From a virus: a stretch of 50,378 nt of DNA. Below the pieces are notes generated by a model that saw only the letters and a list, made by a program, of their open reading frames with translations, had not been told where the DNA came from and searched no databases. The first letter of the stretch is position 1. Each line of letters starts with the position of its first letter. This document shows positions 17,452 to 24,751 of the stretch, in pieces. Location: positions 1 to 50,378 of the IMG/VR virus record IMGVR_UViG_3300033143_006579. The stretch is one strand, 5' to 3'. The position numbers were made by a program, and so were the translations under genes.

Positions 17452-18598
17452 TGTATTTGTTAACGATGGAACTCAAGAAATGCCAAATGATGATATTTTA
17501 TATATCGTTTCTAAAGAGGGTATATTTCTAAAAAAGAAAGTAGGACTAGTAGAAAGTTTAACAAAGGTAAATAAAATATCAATTTTGGATACAATGGGGT
17601 TAAAAGAAACTGCTTCATTAGATATTCCCAAGATCCCTATTGGAAATTTTGCCAAAATAGCAGAATTTTTCAATGAGATTTGTAAAGCATCTAGGGGAGA
17701 AGCAATTACTTTGATTTATTTTAATCAAAAAACCAGGAAATTTAAATTCTTTATTCCATATCAGTTAATATCTCCTGGATCTTTAAATTACTTAACTGAA
17801 TCTTTTAAAGGCTATGATTTAATTGGAGATATTCATAGTCATGGTACTATGGGAGCTTTTCATTCTGGAGTTGACGATCATGACGAACAATATTTTGATG
17901 GAATTCATATTACGTTAGGGAATGTTTCTGGTAGAGATAATATTTCGATTTCAGCATCTCTGGTTGTAAATGGAACTAGATTTATGATTGAACCACAAGA
18001 TTATATTGAAGGGGTTGAACACACTGAATCATCATATAGTCCGATATCTTTTGTTAAAGGAAATACCGGCAGTGGGGTGTCACATTTTGGTAGTTTATTT
18101 GAAGGATTAAATACTTCTTATCCTACTTATTCATCCAAAAATAAGTTCTATAAAGTTTTGGCAACTGAGGAACAAAGAATTTTTAATCAAGATTGGTTAG
18201 ACAAGGTAGAAGAAAAAAATTCTTTTCTTAGAGTTTCTGATGCGGTTGCTTACGAATCTCCTGTTTATGAACAGTTCTCAGATTATAGAGAAAATTTTAA
18301 GAAAGAACAAGATAAATTAGTAAATAAAGGAAAAGCTGCTACAATGGAAATATCTTCTATTCTTGATGAAAATGATGAAAACCCATGTGCAACTTGTGTA
18401 TTCAAAGCACATAAAATTGATTATGTTATTGATAATATTATTGAGGATGTTGAAGAAGAAGAAGAAAAAAATGTATTTGAAATTGAAGAGGATAACTATA
18501 TTAGTAGCCCAGAAGAAAACCCATCACCAGGTCTAATTCAAAAAAGTTTAGATTTATTACGGAAAGGAGGAAGTTTCTTTAAATATGGACCAGATTAA
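17444..18598 (+). CDS. JAB1/MPN (JAMM) metallopeptidase, candidate Ubl-processing enzyme
   Basis: The 384-residue product has an exact JAMM motif: His131-Ser-His133, seven residues, Ser141, two residues, Asp144 (GDIHSHGTMGAFHSGVDD). An upstream Glu in RGEAITLIYF fits the catalytic acid. JAMM enzymes cleave isopeptide or peptide bonds after ubiquitin-like proteins. In bacterial Ubl cassettes they trim the Ubl or remove conjugates. The C-terminal third is acidic and has a CATC pair. ATG 17444 overlaps the upstream gene by 8 nt, with AAAGGG upstream; the next gene overlaps by 14 nt. Phage tail-assembly JAB proteins (lambda K type) are an alternative, but the neighbours argue against it. Confidence 0.88.
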   Translation: MFNVFVNDGTQEMPNDDILYIVSKEGIFLKKKVGLVESLTKVNKISILDTMGLKETASLDIPKIPIGNFAKIAEFFNEICKASRGEAITLIYFNQKTRKFKFFIPYQLISPGSLNYLTESFKGYDLIGDIHSHGTMGAFHSGVDDHDEQYFDGIHITLGNVSGRDNISISASLVVNGTRFMIEPQDYIEGVEHTESSYSPISFVKGNTGSGVSHFGSLFEGLNTSYPTYSSKNKFYKVLATEEQRIFNQDWLDKVEEKNSFLRVSDAVAYESPVYEQFSDYRENFKKEQDKLVNKGKAATMEISSILDENDENPCATCVFKAHKIDYVIDNIIEDVEEEEEKNVFEIEEDNYISSPEENPSPGLIQKSLDLLRKGGSFFKYGPD

Positions 18599-19283
18599 AA
18601 TTATAGGATTGGGAGGCATTGGTTCAATTTTATCTGAAAAGATTTGTAGGTTTATCAATTTTTCAGATGATCTTGATTTTGAATTAACATTTGTAGATGG
18701 CGATACTTACGAATTCAAAAATTATGAAAGGCAAGAATTCGGAATGATCGGTAAGAAAGCAGAAGTTAAATCAAGTGAGCTTTCAGCTAAATTTGGGAAT
18801 ATGATAATTGAACCAATGTTTGCTTTTATAACAGAAAACAATATTGCAGAGGTTATTAAAGAAAACGATCTTGTTTTTCTATGTGTTGATAATCATAAAA
18901 CAAGAAACATTGTTTCTCATCATTGTAAAACTCTGAAAAATATTACCTTGATTTCCGGCGGTAATGATTATTATGATGGAAATGTACAAATTTATATTAG
19001 AAAGGAAGGTGAGGATATAACTCCAGATTTATGTGCATATCACCCGGAGATTGAAACCCCTGAAGATAAGTTACCGGAAGAAATGTCATGTGAAGAATTA
19101 GAGGCATCAGAACCTCAATTATTATTCACAAACTTGGGTGCAGCAACTCTAATGTGTTGGGCATTCTACAACGTTGTAGTAAGAAAGGATAACCGAATAA
19201 GCGAAGTATATTTCGATATTCGATCTATGAATTCTGATTCTAAAGTCAGAATTATTAAACAAACCCCGAAAGGAGAAGCGTAA
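18585..19283 (+). CDS. ThiF/E1-like Ubl-activating enzyme (PRTRC ThiF-like)
   Basis: The 232-residue product begins with a Rossmann nucleotide-binding loop IIGLGGIGS, followed by VDGDTYEFKNYERQ, the E1/ThiF block whose Asp and Arg contact ATP. CVDNHKTR matches the second conserved E1 segment. MSCEELE contains Cys169 in front of a C-terminal helix pair, a position where PRTRC-type ThiF proteins also have Cys, so it may be the thioester or zinc-linked residue. It would adenylate the C-terminal Gly of the Ubl encoded next door (19286). The gene overlaps the JAMM gene by 14 nt, tying the two together. Confidence 0.88.
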   Translation: MDQIKIIGLGGIGSILSEKICRFINFSDDLDFELTFVDGDTYEFKNYERQEFGMIGKKAEVKSSELSAKFGNMIIEPMFAFITENNIAEVIKENDLVFLCVDNHKTRNIVSHHCKTLKNITLISGGNDYYDGNVQIYIRKEGEDITPDLCAYHPEIETPEDKLPEEMSCEELEASEPQLLFTNLGAATLMCWAFYNVVVRKDNRISEVYFDIRSMNSDSKVRIIKQTPKGEA

Positions 19284-19285
19284 CA

Positions 19286-19774
19286 ATGACAAAGTATAAT
19301 TATGATAATTTGGATTCAAAAACAGTGGCAGAACTTAGAGAACTGTGTGCTTATGATCTTGATATTTCTGGTATGTGGAAACAACGCAAGGATACCATTA
19401 TCAAAGCAATTCTTGCTAAAACTACCCCCAAGAAACGCAGAGCCGCAGTGGCAAACCCTACTGTAACTAAACAGGTTGATACTTCCCACGATGTAAATAT
19501 TGTAGGAGGTACATTCACAAGCGAAATAACAGCTCCCGATGCACGTATAGGATCCAGAATTTCAACCACAATCCGTGTTTCATGTGGTGCTTCATCAGGA
19601 GATTTTCCTGTAGTTGGGAAAACTGTTGGTGCTGTAGGTGAATTCTTGAAAGAGGTTCTTAATGTAGAAACTCTTGCTCGTGGTCTTGTAAACGGTACTG
19701 AAGTTGATGGAGATTACCTGTTGAAACAAGGTGATCAGCTTGAGTATCTTAAACCTGCAGGGAAAAAAGGGTAG
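19286..19774 (+). CDS. Ubiquitin-like protein with N-terminal SAP-like domain
   Basis: The 162-residue product has two parts. Residues 10-43 (SKTVAELRELC...SGMWKQRKDTIIKAIL) fit a SAP/HeH helix-turn-helix, which usually binds nucleic acid. From about 95 to 162 is a MoaD/ThiS/PRTRC-C-like beta-grasp domain with VNGTEVDGDYLLKQGDQLEY, ending KPAGKKG at a terminal glycine. The GD-x-L-E-(Y/F)-x-K-x-AG-x-KG ending is the Ubl signature here. The Gly should be adenylated by the E1-like protein and conjugated to a target. Codons are visibly richer in G and C than in neighbours, compatible with high expression. Good AGGAG site. Confidence 0.8.
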   Translation: MTKYNYDNLDSKTVAELRELCAYDLDISGMWKQRKDTIIKAILAKTTPKKRRAAVANPTVTKQVDTSHDVNIVGGTFTSEITAPDARIGSRISTTIRVSCGASSGDFPVVGKTVGAVGEFLKEVLNVETLARGLVNGTEVDGDYLLKQGDQLEYLKPAGKKG

Positions 19775-19790
19775 GTTTAAATATTAATAT

Positions 19791-19942
19791 CTTGTTTGGT
19801 GGGTTAAAGCGAAGCGACTAAGCGGGTGACAGAGCAACAAGAAGCAGAAAGGCATTTCTGTGAAAACGGGCTCTTAAGAGGCAGTGGTCGTATATATCAC
19901 ATATGTAGTGTTATAATACTGATACCCTGCCCACCAAACAAG
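19791..19942 (+). ncRNA. Structured RNA (152 nt) with 13-bp closing helix, in the Ubl operon
   Basis: CTTGTTTGGTGGG (19791-19803) pairs perfectly with CCCACCAAACAAG (19930-19942). Inside are the hairpin CAGAAA-GGCA-TTTCTG (19845-19860), a helix AGAGC/GCTCT (19831-19835 with 19870-19874) enclosing it, and a third arm with GGT/ACC, GTAT/ATAC and CAC/GTG pairs (about 19886-19926). No open frame of note crosses it and it is GC-richer than its surroundings. Not tmRNA (no CCA end or tag frame), not tRNA, and no RNase P core was found. It lies between the Ubl gene and a small gene on the same strand, so it may be processed from the operon transcript or be a regulator of it. Class unknown. Confidence 0.7.
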
Positions 19943-19965
19943 TTTATTTATGAAAGGAAACATCT

Positions 19966-20223
19966 ATGGGATATAATACTGAAGCTGATAAACTCATAAA
20001 ACTATTTGAATATGTAGGAGAGAAGAATACTTTATTGTTTTCATTATTCTCTTATAAAGGAGCTAAACCTAAACTTCAAATACATCGTAGTTTTGAAAAA
20101 AGAGATAAAACTACAGGATATGGAAAAATGGGTAGATTAACTGGTCAAGAGCTAACGTATTTTTTAAGTATTTCCAATGAGATATTAGAAATAATTGATA
20201 ACTGGGACGTGTATGAAAGGTAG
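19966..20223 (+). CDS. Unrecognised 85-residue protein in Ubl operon
   Basis: Helical, basic small protein (MGYNTEADKLIKLFEYVG...) with a central KGAKPKLQIHRSF segment that may form strands. GAAAGGAAA precedes the ATG. It sits between the structured RNA and the second ThiF-like gene, 3 nt before it. No motif recognised, so it is listed as a possible accessory of the conjugation system by position only. Confidence 0.65.
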   Translation: MGYNTEADKLIKLFEYVGEKNTLLFSLFSYKGAKPKLQIHRSFEKRDKTTGYGKMGRLTGQELTYFLSISNEILEIIDNWDVYER

Positions 20224-20226
20224 GCT

Positions 20227-21087
20227 ATGGTATATAAAACAATAACGGTAATTGGAGTTGGTTCTTTAGGAAGTTTCATTATTAATGCTATATCAGATAT
20301 TGAAACCGTTAAGAAAGTTATATGCGTAGATCATGATATTGTTCAAACTAAAAACCTAAAAAACACTTTATATCCAAGTTGTGATGTAGGTAAATTAAAA
20401 GTTGACTCAATATATGACATGCTATCTAATAAAAGAAAAGATTTAAAAATTCAACGGATCAACCAAAAGTTCATAGAGGGACAAGTTAAAATTCCTGATA
20501 GTGATCTAGTTATAGATTGTAGAGATTATACTTATAACAGAAGTAAAATTATAGATGTGAGATTGTATATTTCTTCGCGATATATGATAATTGATTGTAG
20601 AAAGAATGTAAATTATGAAAAACAATACAAAGGTAAATATACTTCAGAATTAACTAAAATTGATTTAAGACACGCAGCATCTATATTTTCAACATTGGTA
20701 GGATATGAGCAAATCAAGTCTTTAATAAAAACACAATCAGTACAAAAGGTTGAACTTGATTACTTAAAAGGATTCATTAAACAAGAACAAGATATCATTT
20801 ACGATTCAAATTTTGGTCAAAAAAGGTTAGTAAATCTTCCTGATAATGTATTTCCAATTATGGAAGCAAATAAAAAAACACCTATAAATTTATGTTTAGG
20901 AACTAAAGATAGTCCAATATCAGAAAATACTATACCAATAGGAATGTTGACAAATGGAAATGACGTTGTTGAAAGTTTAAAAGCAATGCTGAGTGTTTCA
21001 GATAGTTTTAATAACTACGTAGTTTGTCTGTCTCAAAACAACAACCAATTTATAGTTGAATTGGTTCCGGAAACTGGAGCTGCTTAA
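20227..21087 (+). CDS. Second ThiF/E1-like protein (diverged)
   Basis: The 286-residue product has ITVIGVGSLGSFI, a Rossmann GxGSLGS loop, followed by CVDHDIVQTKNLKNTLY, the E1/ThiF adenylation block with NLKNT in place of NLxRQ, and PSCDVGKLK. Thus the fold is E1-like, but the usual Arg of the NLxRQ motif is lost. VIDCRDYTYNRS replaces the canonical D-N segment. It may be a partner subunit, a pseudo-E1 or an enzyme for another substrate. It is longer than the first ThiF-like protein, with an unassigned C-terminal 120 residues. The adjacent small E2-like gene starts 1 nt after its stop. Confidence 0.75.
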   Translation: MVYKTITVIGVGSLGSFIINAISDIETVKKVICVDHDIVQTKNLKNTLYPSCDVGKLKVDSIYDMLSNKRKDLKIQRINQKFIEGQVKIPDSDLVIDCRDYTYNRSKIIDVRLYISSRYMIIDCRKNVNYEKQYKGKYTSELTKIDLRHAASIFSTLVGYEQIKSLIKTQSVQKVELDYLKGFIKQEQDIIYDSNFGQKRLVNLPDNVFPIMEANKKTPINLCLGTKDSPISENTIPIGMLTNGNDVVESLKAMLSVSDSFNNYVVCLSQNNNQFIVELVPETGAA

Positions 21088-21088
21088 A

Positions 21089-21433
21089 ATGGAAGAAACA
21101 TATCATAAAATTATAATTCCAAAGAGACTTATATACAAAAAACAATTATATCAAATTACTAAATTTGATAGAAAGTATATTATTAATAATTATAGAATTC
21201 AAACGACAGAAGGATTGTTTTTATGGTTGTTTGTAGATAGTCCTCATCCAAATGTTAGTCCTAAAACTAATATATTTTGTACTCCATCACAAATGAATGA
21301 AGAGTATATATCAAATAAATTTTTATTCTTTATAGAGACTTTATTATCAACGTTTAATGCTGATGATTGTTATTTCACTCCGTGGGGTGAAATTGAATAT
21401 GAAAAAATGGTAGTAGGAGAATTTAATATATGA
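21089..21433 (+). CDS. Small candidate E2-like protein (HPN...Cys)
   Basis: In this 114-residue product, after strands near residues 30-50 (FLWLFVDS), residues 53-64 read HPNVSPKTNIFC. Eukaryotic E2 enzymes have HPN followed eight residues later by the active Cys; here Cys64 is nine residues after Asn55, and strands precede while a helix follows, as in the UBC core. Together with E1-like, JAMM and Ubl genes upstream this makes an E2 function plausible, but the match is a single motif in a short chain. ATG 21089 is used (GGAG 12 nt upstream); a longer start inside the ThiF-like gene seems unlikely. Confidence 0.5.
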   Translation: MEETYHKIIIPKRLIYKKQLYQITKFDRKYIINNYRIQTTEGLFLWLFVDSPHPNVSPKTNIFCTPSQMNEEYISNKFLFFIETLLSTFNADDCYFTPWGEIEYEKMVVGEFNI

Positions 21434-21615
21434 CTTATCATGAAAAAAGCGACGAAGAAATCAAAGAATTTATTGACGAATCAATAGAGAAACTAGAAGA
21501 TATTGCTAAAGATGGCTGTAATGTTTTAATTGATTTAATTGTAGGAACAGTTAAAAATAAATTAGTTGAATATTTAAAAAATAATAAGATTATCTTTAAG
21601 GATAAAGATAAATGA
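21430..21615 (+). CDS. Unrecognised 61-residue acidic/helical protein
   Basis: Short helical protein (DEEIKEFIDESIEKLEDIAK) with a hydrophobic stretch VLIDLIVGTV that could be amphipathic, and a Lys-rich end. It overlaps the E2-like gene with ATGA and the next small gene with ATGA, showing tight coupling. No family recognised. Confidence 0.6.
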   Translation: MTYHEKSDEEIKEFIDESIEKLEDIAKDGCNVLIDLIVGTVKNKLVEYLKNNKIIFKDKDK

Positions 21616-21812
21616 TAGATTTAAATAAAATTATAGAAGACGCAGTGAGGAAAACGGCTGAAGGAATTACAGATTCAAAAATAACAACTAAAGATGCAAC
21701 AGAAATAGTAAATGAATTAATGCCAGTAATTGACGAATTGATTTCAAAAAGAGTTAAAGAACACCTTGCTGAAATTGCTTCTTATATATTTCAAAAAATA
21801 AATAAACCATAG
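21612..21812 (+). CDS. Unrecognised 66-residue helical protein
   Basis: Small protein predicted helical (MIDLNKIIEDAVRKTAEGI...). Starts within the preceding stop (ATGA) and is followed by AGGAG and the RNA polymerase beta' gene, so it may be transcribed with the polymerase. No motif seen. Confidence 0.6.
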   Translation: MIDLNKIIEDAVRKTAEGITDSKITTKDATEIVNELMPVIDELISKRVKEHLAEIASYIFQKINKP

Positions 21813-21823
21813 GAGATTTTTAT

Positions 21824-24547
21824 ATGCCAGGTATTCTAGATTTTGAAGAAGTATGTGAAGAACTAACCGAAGTTACAACAACAAAGATCATGAACAAAAA
21901 AAAATTTCATGAAGCTGGATTATTTTCTGAACAGATCTTTGGTCCATTGAAGAATTATACTTGCCAATGCGGAACATATCATGGTGTTTCTAAGATAGGT
22001 GATAACTGTGATTTATGTAGAGTTGATATATTAAACAGTGATGAAAGAAGAAAAAGATTTGCCAAGATAGTTCTGCCTATTCCAGTTGTTAATCCTATAT
22101 TTTATGATCTTCTTGTAAACATAGGAGGAATAGGGGTTAAAAAAGCACTTAATAAATTAATGAAAGATGAGAATAGTGTATTATACAATGACGGTAATGG
22201 AGATTTTGTTGTAGTATCAGATATTGAAGCTGTTCCAGAGGGAGTTGAAACATTCGAAGGTATTGATGCCATTGAAACTATGATTCACGATTTATCAAGA
22301 GATATGGCAGAAGAAGGAAGACCTGATTGGAAACTTGTATTTGATAATATTCATAAGTTAATAATTAGAAGTGTTATAGTTCTTCCACCTGATCTAAGAC
22401 CTGCCGCAAAAGGAATAAGCAAAAATAACCAAATTCTTGACAAAATTAACAGGTACTATACTCAAATTCTAACTAAAAAAGAATCTATGAGAAGTACTAT
22501 AATTGAGATCAGGAGAGATAAACAGTTATTTTATGTTTATTTCAAACAACTACAGAAAGATGTAAATGAATTATATCAGCATATTTTAGATAAGATGGCA
22601 AAAAAAGAAGGGTTGATTCGCGGTCATATTTTAGGTAAAAGAATTGACTTTTCTGGAAGAGCTGTAATTGTTCCCGAGCCGACTTTAAGTTTAGATGAAT
22701 GTGTCCTTCCATATCTTATGATATTGGAAATATTTAAATTAAAAATAGCTAAAAAATTAATTGAAATAGGCAAGTTTAAACTATTAAATAAAGCTATTAC
22801 TTTCATTGATGAATGTATTGAAACTCAATCACCTATTTTATTTACTATTTGTGAACTTATTGTAGTAGATAAGGTATGTATATTAAATAGACAACCTTCT
22901 CTACATAGATTAGGAATGTTAGGATTTAAAATTAAAACAAGTCTTGATTCAGTTATTAAAATACATCCATTAATATGTGCTCCGTTTAATGCTGATTTTG
23001 ATGGAGACCAAATGGCTGTATATATTCCTATTTCGAATAGAGCTAAACAAGAAATCATTGATAAAATGTTCGTTACAAAAAATCTACACAGTCCTGCAAA
23101 TGGAAAATTAACTACAATTCCAAGCCAGGATATTATTTTAGGAGTTTATGCTATAACATCTGGGCATATTCCTGAATATACAACAATGAATAAATTAGCT
23201 AACATGAGTGAAGGGGAAATATTATTCAATGATTGTTTACCTCTTAATTTTACCCCAATAAAAGGTCCTGTTGATAGTAAACGATTAATGATAATTTTAA
23301 ATGATATTAAAGATTTATATCATGAAGATGAAGTAGCTGAATGTTTAGATAATATCAAAAAATTAGGATTTAAATTTTCTACAGTCTTTGGTACAACTAT
23401 GTCTTTAGATGATTGTATCTTTGAAAGATCTGGTGAATTGAGAGATGCTATATATGAACCTGAAAATATCAGACAACAATTGGTTAATTTTTCAAGTGAA
23501 AAGCTTACAGATGAATTAAGAAAGAATTTTGAGTATGCATATTTGATTGAATCGGGAGCTAGAGGTAGTTGGGATCAGGTTAAACAAATGATATTAACAA
23601 GAGGATTCATTTCAAATTTTAATGGAGAAATTCTTGATACTCCAATTAAACATAGTTTGTTAGAAGGATTAACAGAGCAAGAATTTTTTAATTCAACTTA
23701 TGGTTGTAGAAAAGGACTAATGGATGTGGCTGTTAATACAGGGACTTCCGGTTATTTATCAAGAAAACTAATATTTACATGTGCTAATTTACAAATTGAT
23801 GTTGATATGGAGGATTGTGGAACAACTGATTATTTACAGGTTCATATTGATTCATATCAGAAATTATTGATGCTTGATCAAAGATATTATTTAGAAGATG
23901 ATGTTCTTAAAAAGATTGATATTGATGAATATTCTGAACAAGCTAAACAATTGATAGGAACTACAATTCTTTTAAGAAGTCCTATTTTATGTAAAAATGA
24001 AAAGGTATGTAAGACATGTTATGGTGATACATATAAAAAATTACATTCTAAATTCATAGGTATTATTGCAGCACAAACATTAGGAGAGAGGGGAACTCAG
24101 TTAATTCTAAGAACATTTCATACGTCAGGTTCTGCTGTTATTAGGGGAGAGGAAGAAGAAGGGGAAGGGTCTGATGATATGAGACAACACGATATTGTTG
24201 CTGATCTTTCAACAGTTGCCAGTCTATTACATAAATTCAAAGGTAAAACATATACTGATATAACAGCAGATTTATTTAAAGTATATGGAAAAAATATTTA
24301 TCATATTCATTTTGAATGTGTTGTTTCTCAGTTAATGTGGAATGGTGATAAAAAATGGAGACTTTATGAAAATAGAGATGCCTTAAAACCTAAATTCTTT
24401 TCAGTTCAATCAGTACCTTCAAATGAAAGTTGGATTTTAGGATTAGCATTTAGTAATCCTAAAAGACATATCTTGAAAGGTCTTCTGAATACTGGAGAAT
24501 ATAAAGGTGTAATTGATAAAATATTATTAGGAGAAAGAATTGGATAA
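21824..24547 (+). CDS. DNA-directed RNA polymerase beta' subunit (bacterial type)
   Basis: The 907-residue product has the N-terminal zinc site YTCQCGTYHG...CDLC (about 44-66), LGKRIDFSGRAVIV, and the catalytic loop NADFDGDQMAVY (about 388) whose three Asp hold the active-site Mg. MEDCGTTDY and LCKNEKVCKTCYGD give the second bacterial zinc site, and ERGTQLILRTFHTSGSA marks the bridge helix/trigger loop region. It is far shorter than E. coli beta' (1407), lacking large insertions, but not split as in phiKZ-like phages. With the beta gene downstream it could make a phage polymerase core. No alpha, omega or sigma gene is in this window. Ribosome site AGGAG. Confidence 0.96.
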   Translation: MPGILDFEEVCEELTEVTTTKIMNKKKFHEAGLFSEQIFGPLKNYTCQCGTYHGVSKIGDNCDLCRVDILNSDERRKRFAKIVLPIPVVNPIFYDLLVNIGGIGVKKALNKLMKDENSVLYNDGNGDFVVVSDIEAVPEGVETFEGIDAIETMIHDLSRDMAEEGRPDWKLVFDNIHKLIIRSVIVLPPDLRPAAKGISKNNQILDKINRYYTQILTKKESMRSTIIEIRRDKQLFYVYFKQLQKDVNELYQHILDKMAKKEGLIRGHILGKRIDFSGRAVIVPEPTLSLDECVLPYLMILEIFKLKIAKKLIEIGKFKLLNKAITFIDECIETQSPILFTICELIVVDKVCILNRQPSLHRLGMLGFKIKTSLDSVIKIHPLICAPFNADFDGDQMAVYIPISNRAKQEIIDKMFVTKNLHSPANGKLTTIPSQDIILGVYAITSGHIPEYTTMNKLANMSEGEILFNDCLPLNFTPIKGPVDSKRLMIILNDIKDLYHEDEVAECLDNIKKLGFKFSTVFGTTMSLDDCIFERSGELRDAIYEPENIRQQLVNFSSEKLTDELRKNFEYAYLIESGARGSWDQVKQMILTRGFISNFNGEILDTPIKHSLLEGLTEQEFFNSTYGCRKGLMDVAVNTGTSGYLSRKLIFTCANLQIDVDMEDCGTTDYLQVHIDSYQKLLMLDQRYYLEDDVLKKIDIDEYSEQAKQLIGTTILLRSPILCKNEKVCKTCYGDTYKKLHSKFIGIIAAQTLGERGTQLILRTFHTSGSAVIRGEEEEGEGSDDMRQHDIVADLSTVASLLHKFKGKTYTDITADLFKVYGKNIYHIHFECVVSQLMWNGDKKWRLYENRDALKPKFFSVQSVPSNESWILGLAFSNPKRHILKGLLNTGEYKGVIDKILLGERIG

Positions 24548-24740
24548 CTTAAAAGAATTAGACGAAATCGGTCAAGAAAAATTTATTAAAGCGTTAGATC
24601 TAATACTAGATCTAGCATATGGTAATATGATTACAGATAAACTTTTAGCAGATAATCCTTCTTTAAAAGAAGTGATGGAAGAACAAGAGAAAGCTGTTGA
24701 GATAGTGGAGTTATTTAAAGTAGTCTTAGAAGAATCATAG
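24540..24740 (+). CDS. Unrecognised 66-residue protein between rpoC- and rpoB-like genes (TTG start)
   Basis: Small helical acidic protein beginning at TTG 24540, preceded by AGGAG; it overlaps the end of the beta' gene by 8 nt. Contains ALDLILDLAYGNMITDKLL, an amphipathic helix pattern. A role with the polymerase is possible by position (an omega-like size), but I see no omega sequence motif. Confidence 0.55.
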   Translation: MDNLKELDEIGQEKFIKALDLILDLAYGNMITDKLLADNPSLKEVMEEQEKAVEIVELFKVVLEES

Positions 24741-24751
24741 GAGGAGAACAT

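Noticed and set aside
17444-18598. Tail-assembly JAB protein (lambda gpK type)
   Set aside because: It overlaps E1-like and neighbours Ubl genes, not tail genes; those lie more than 20 kb away. Kept as a Ubl-system peptidase.
19791-19942. tmRNA, tRNA or RNase P RNA in the Ubl operon
   Set aside because: No CCA end, T-loop or tag frame, and I could not place RNase P core sequences. Kept as an unclassified structured RNA.
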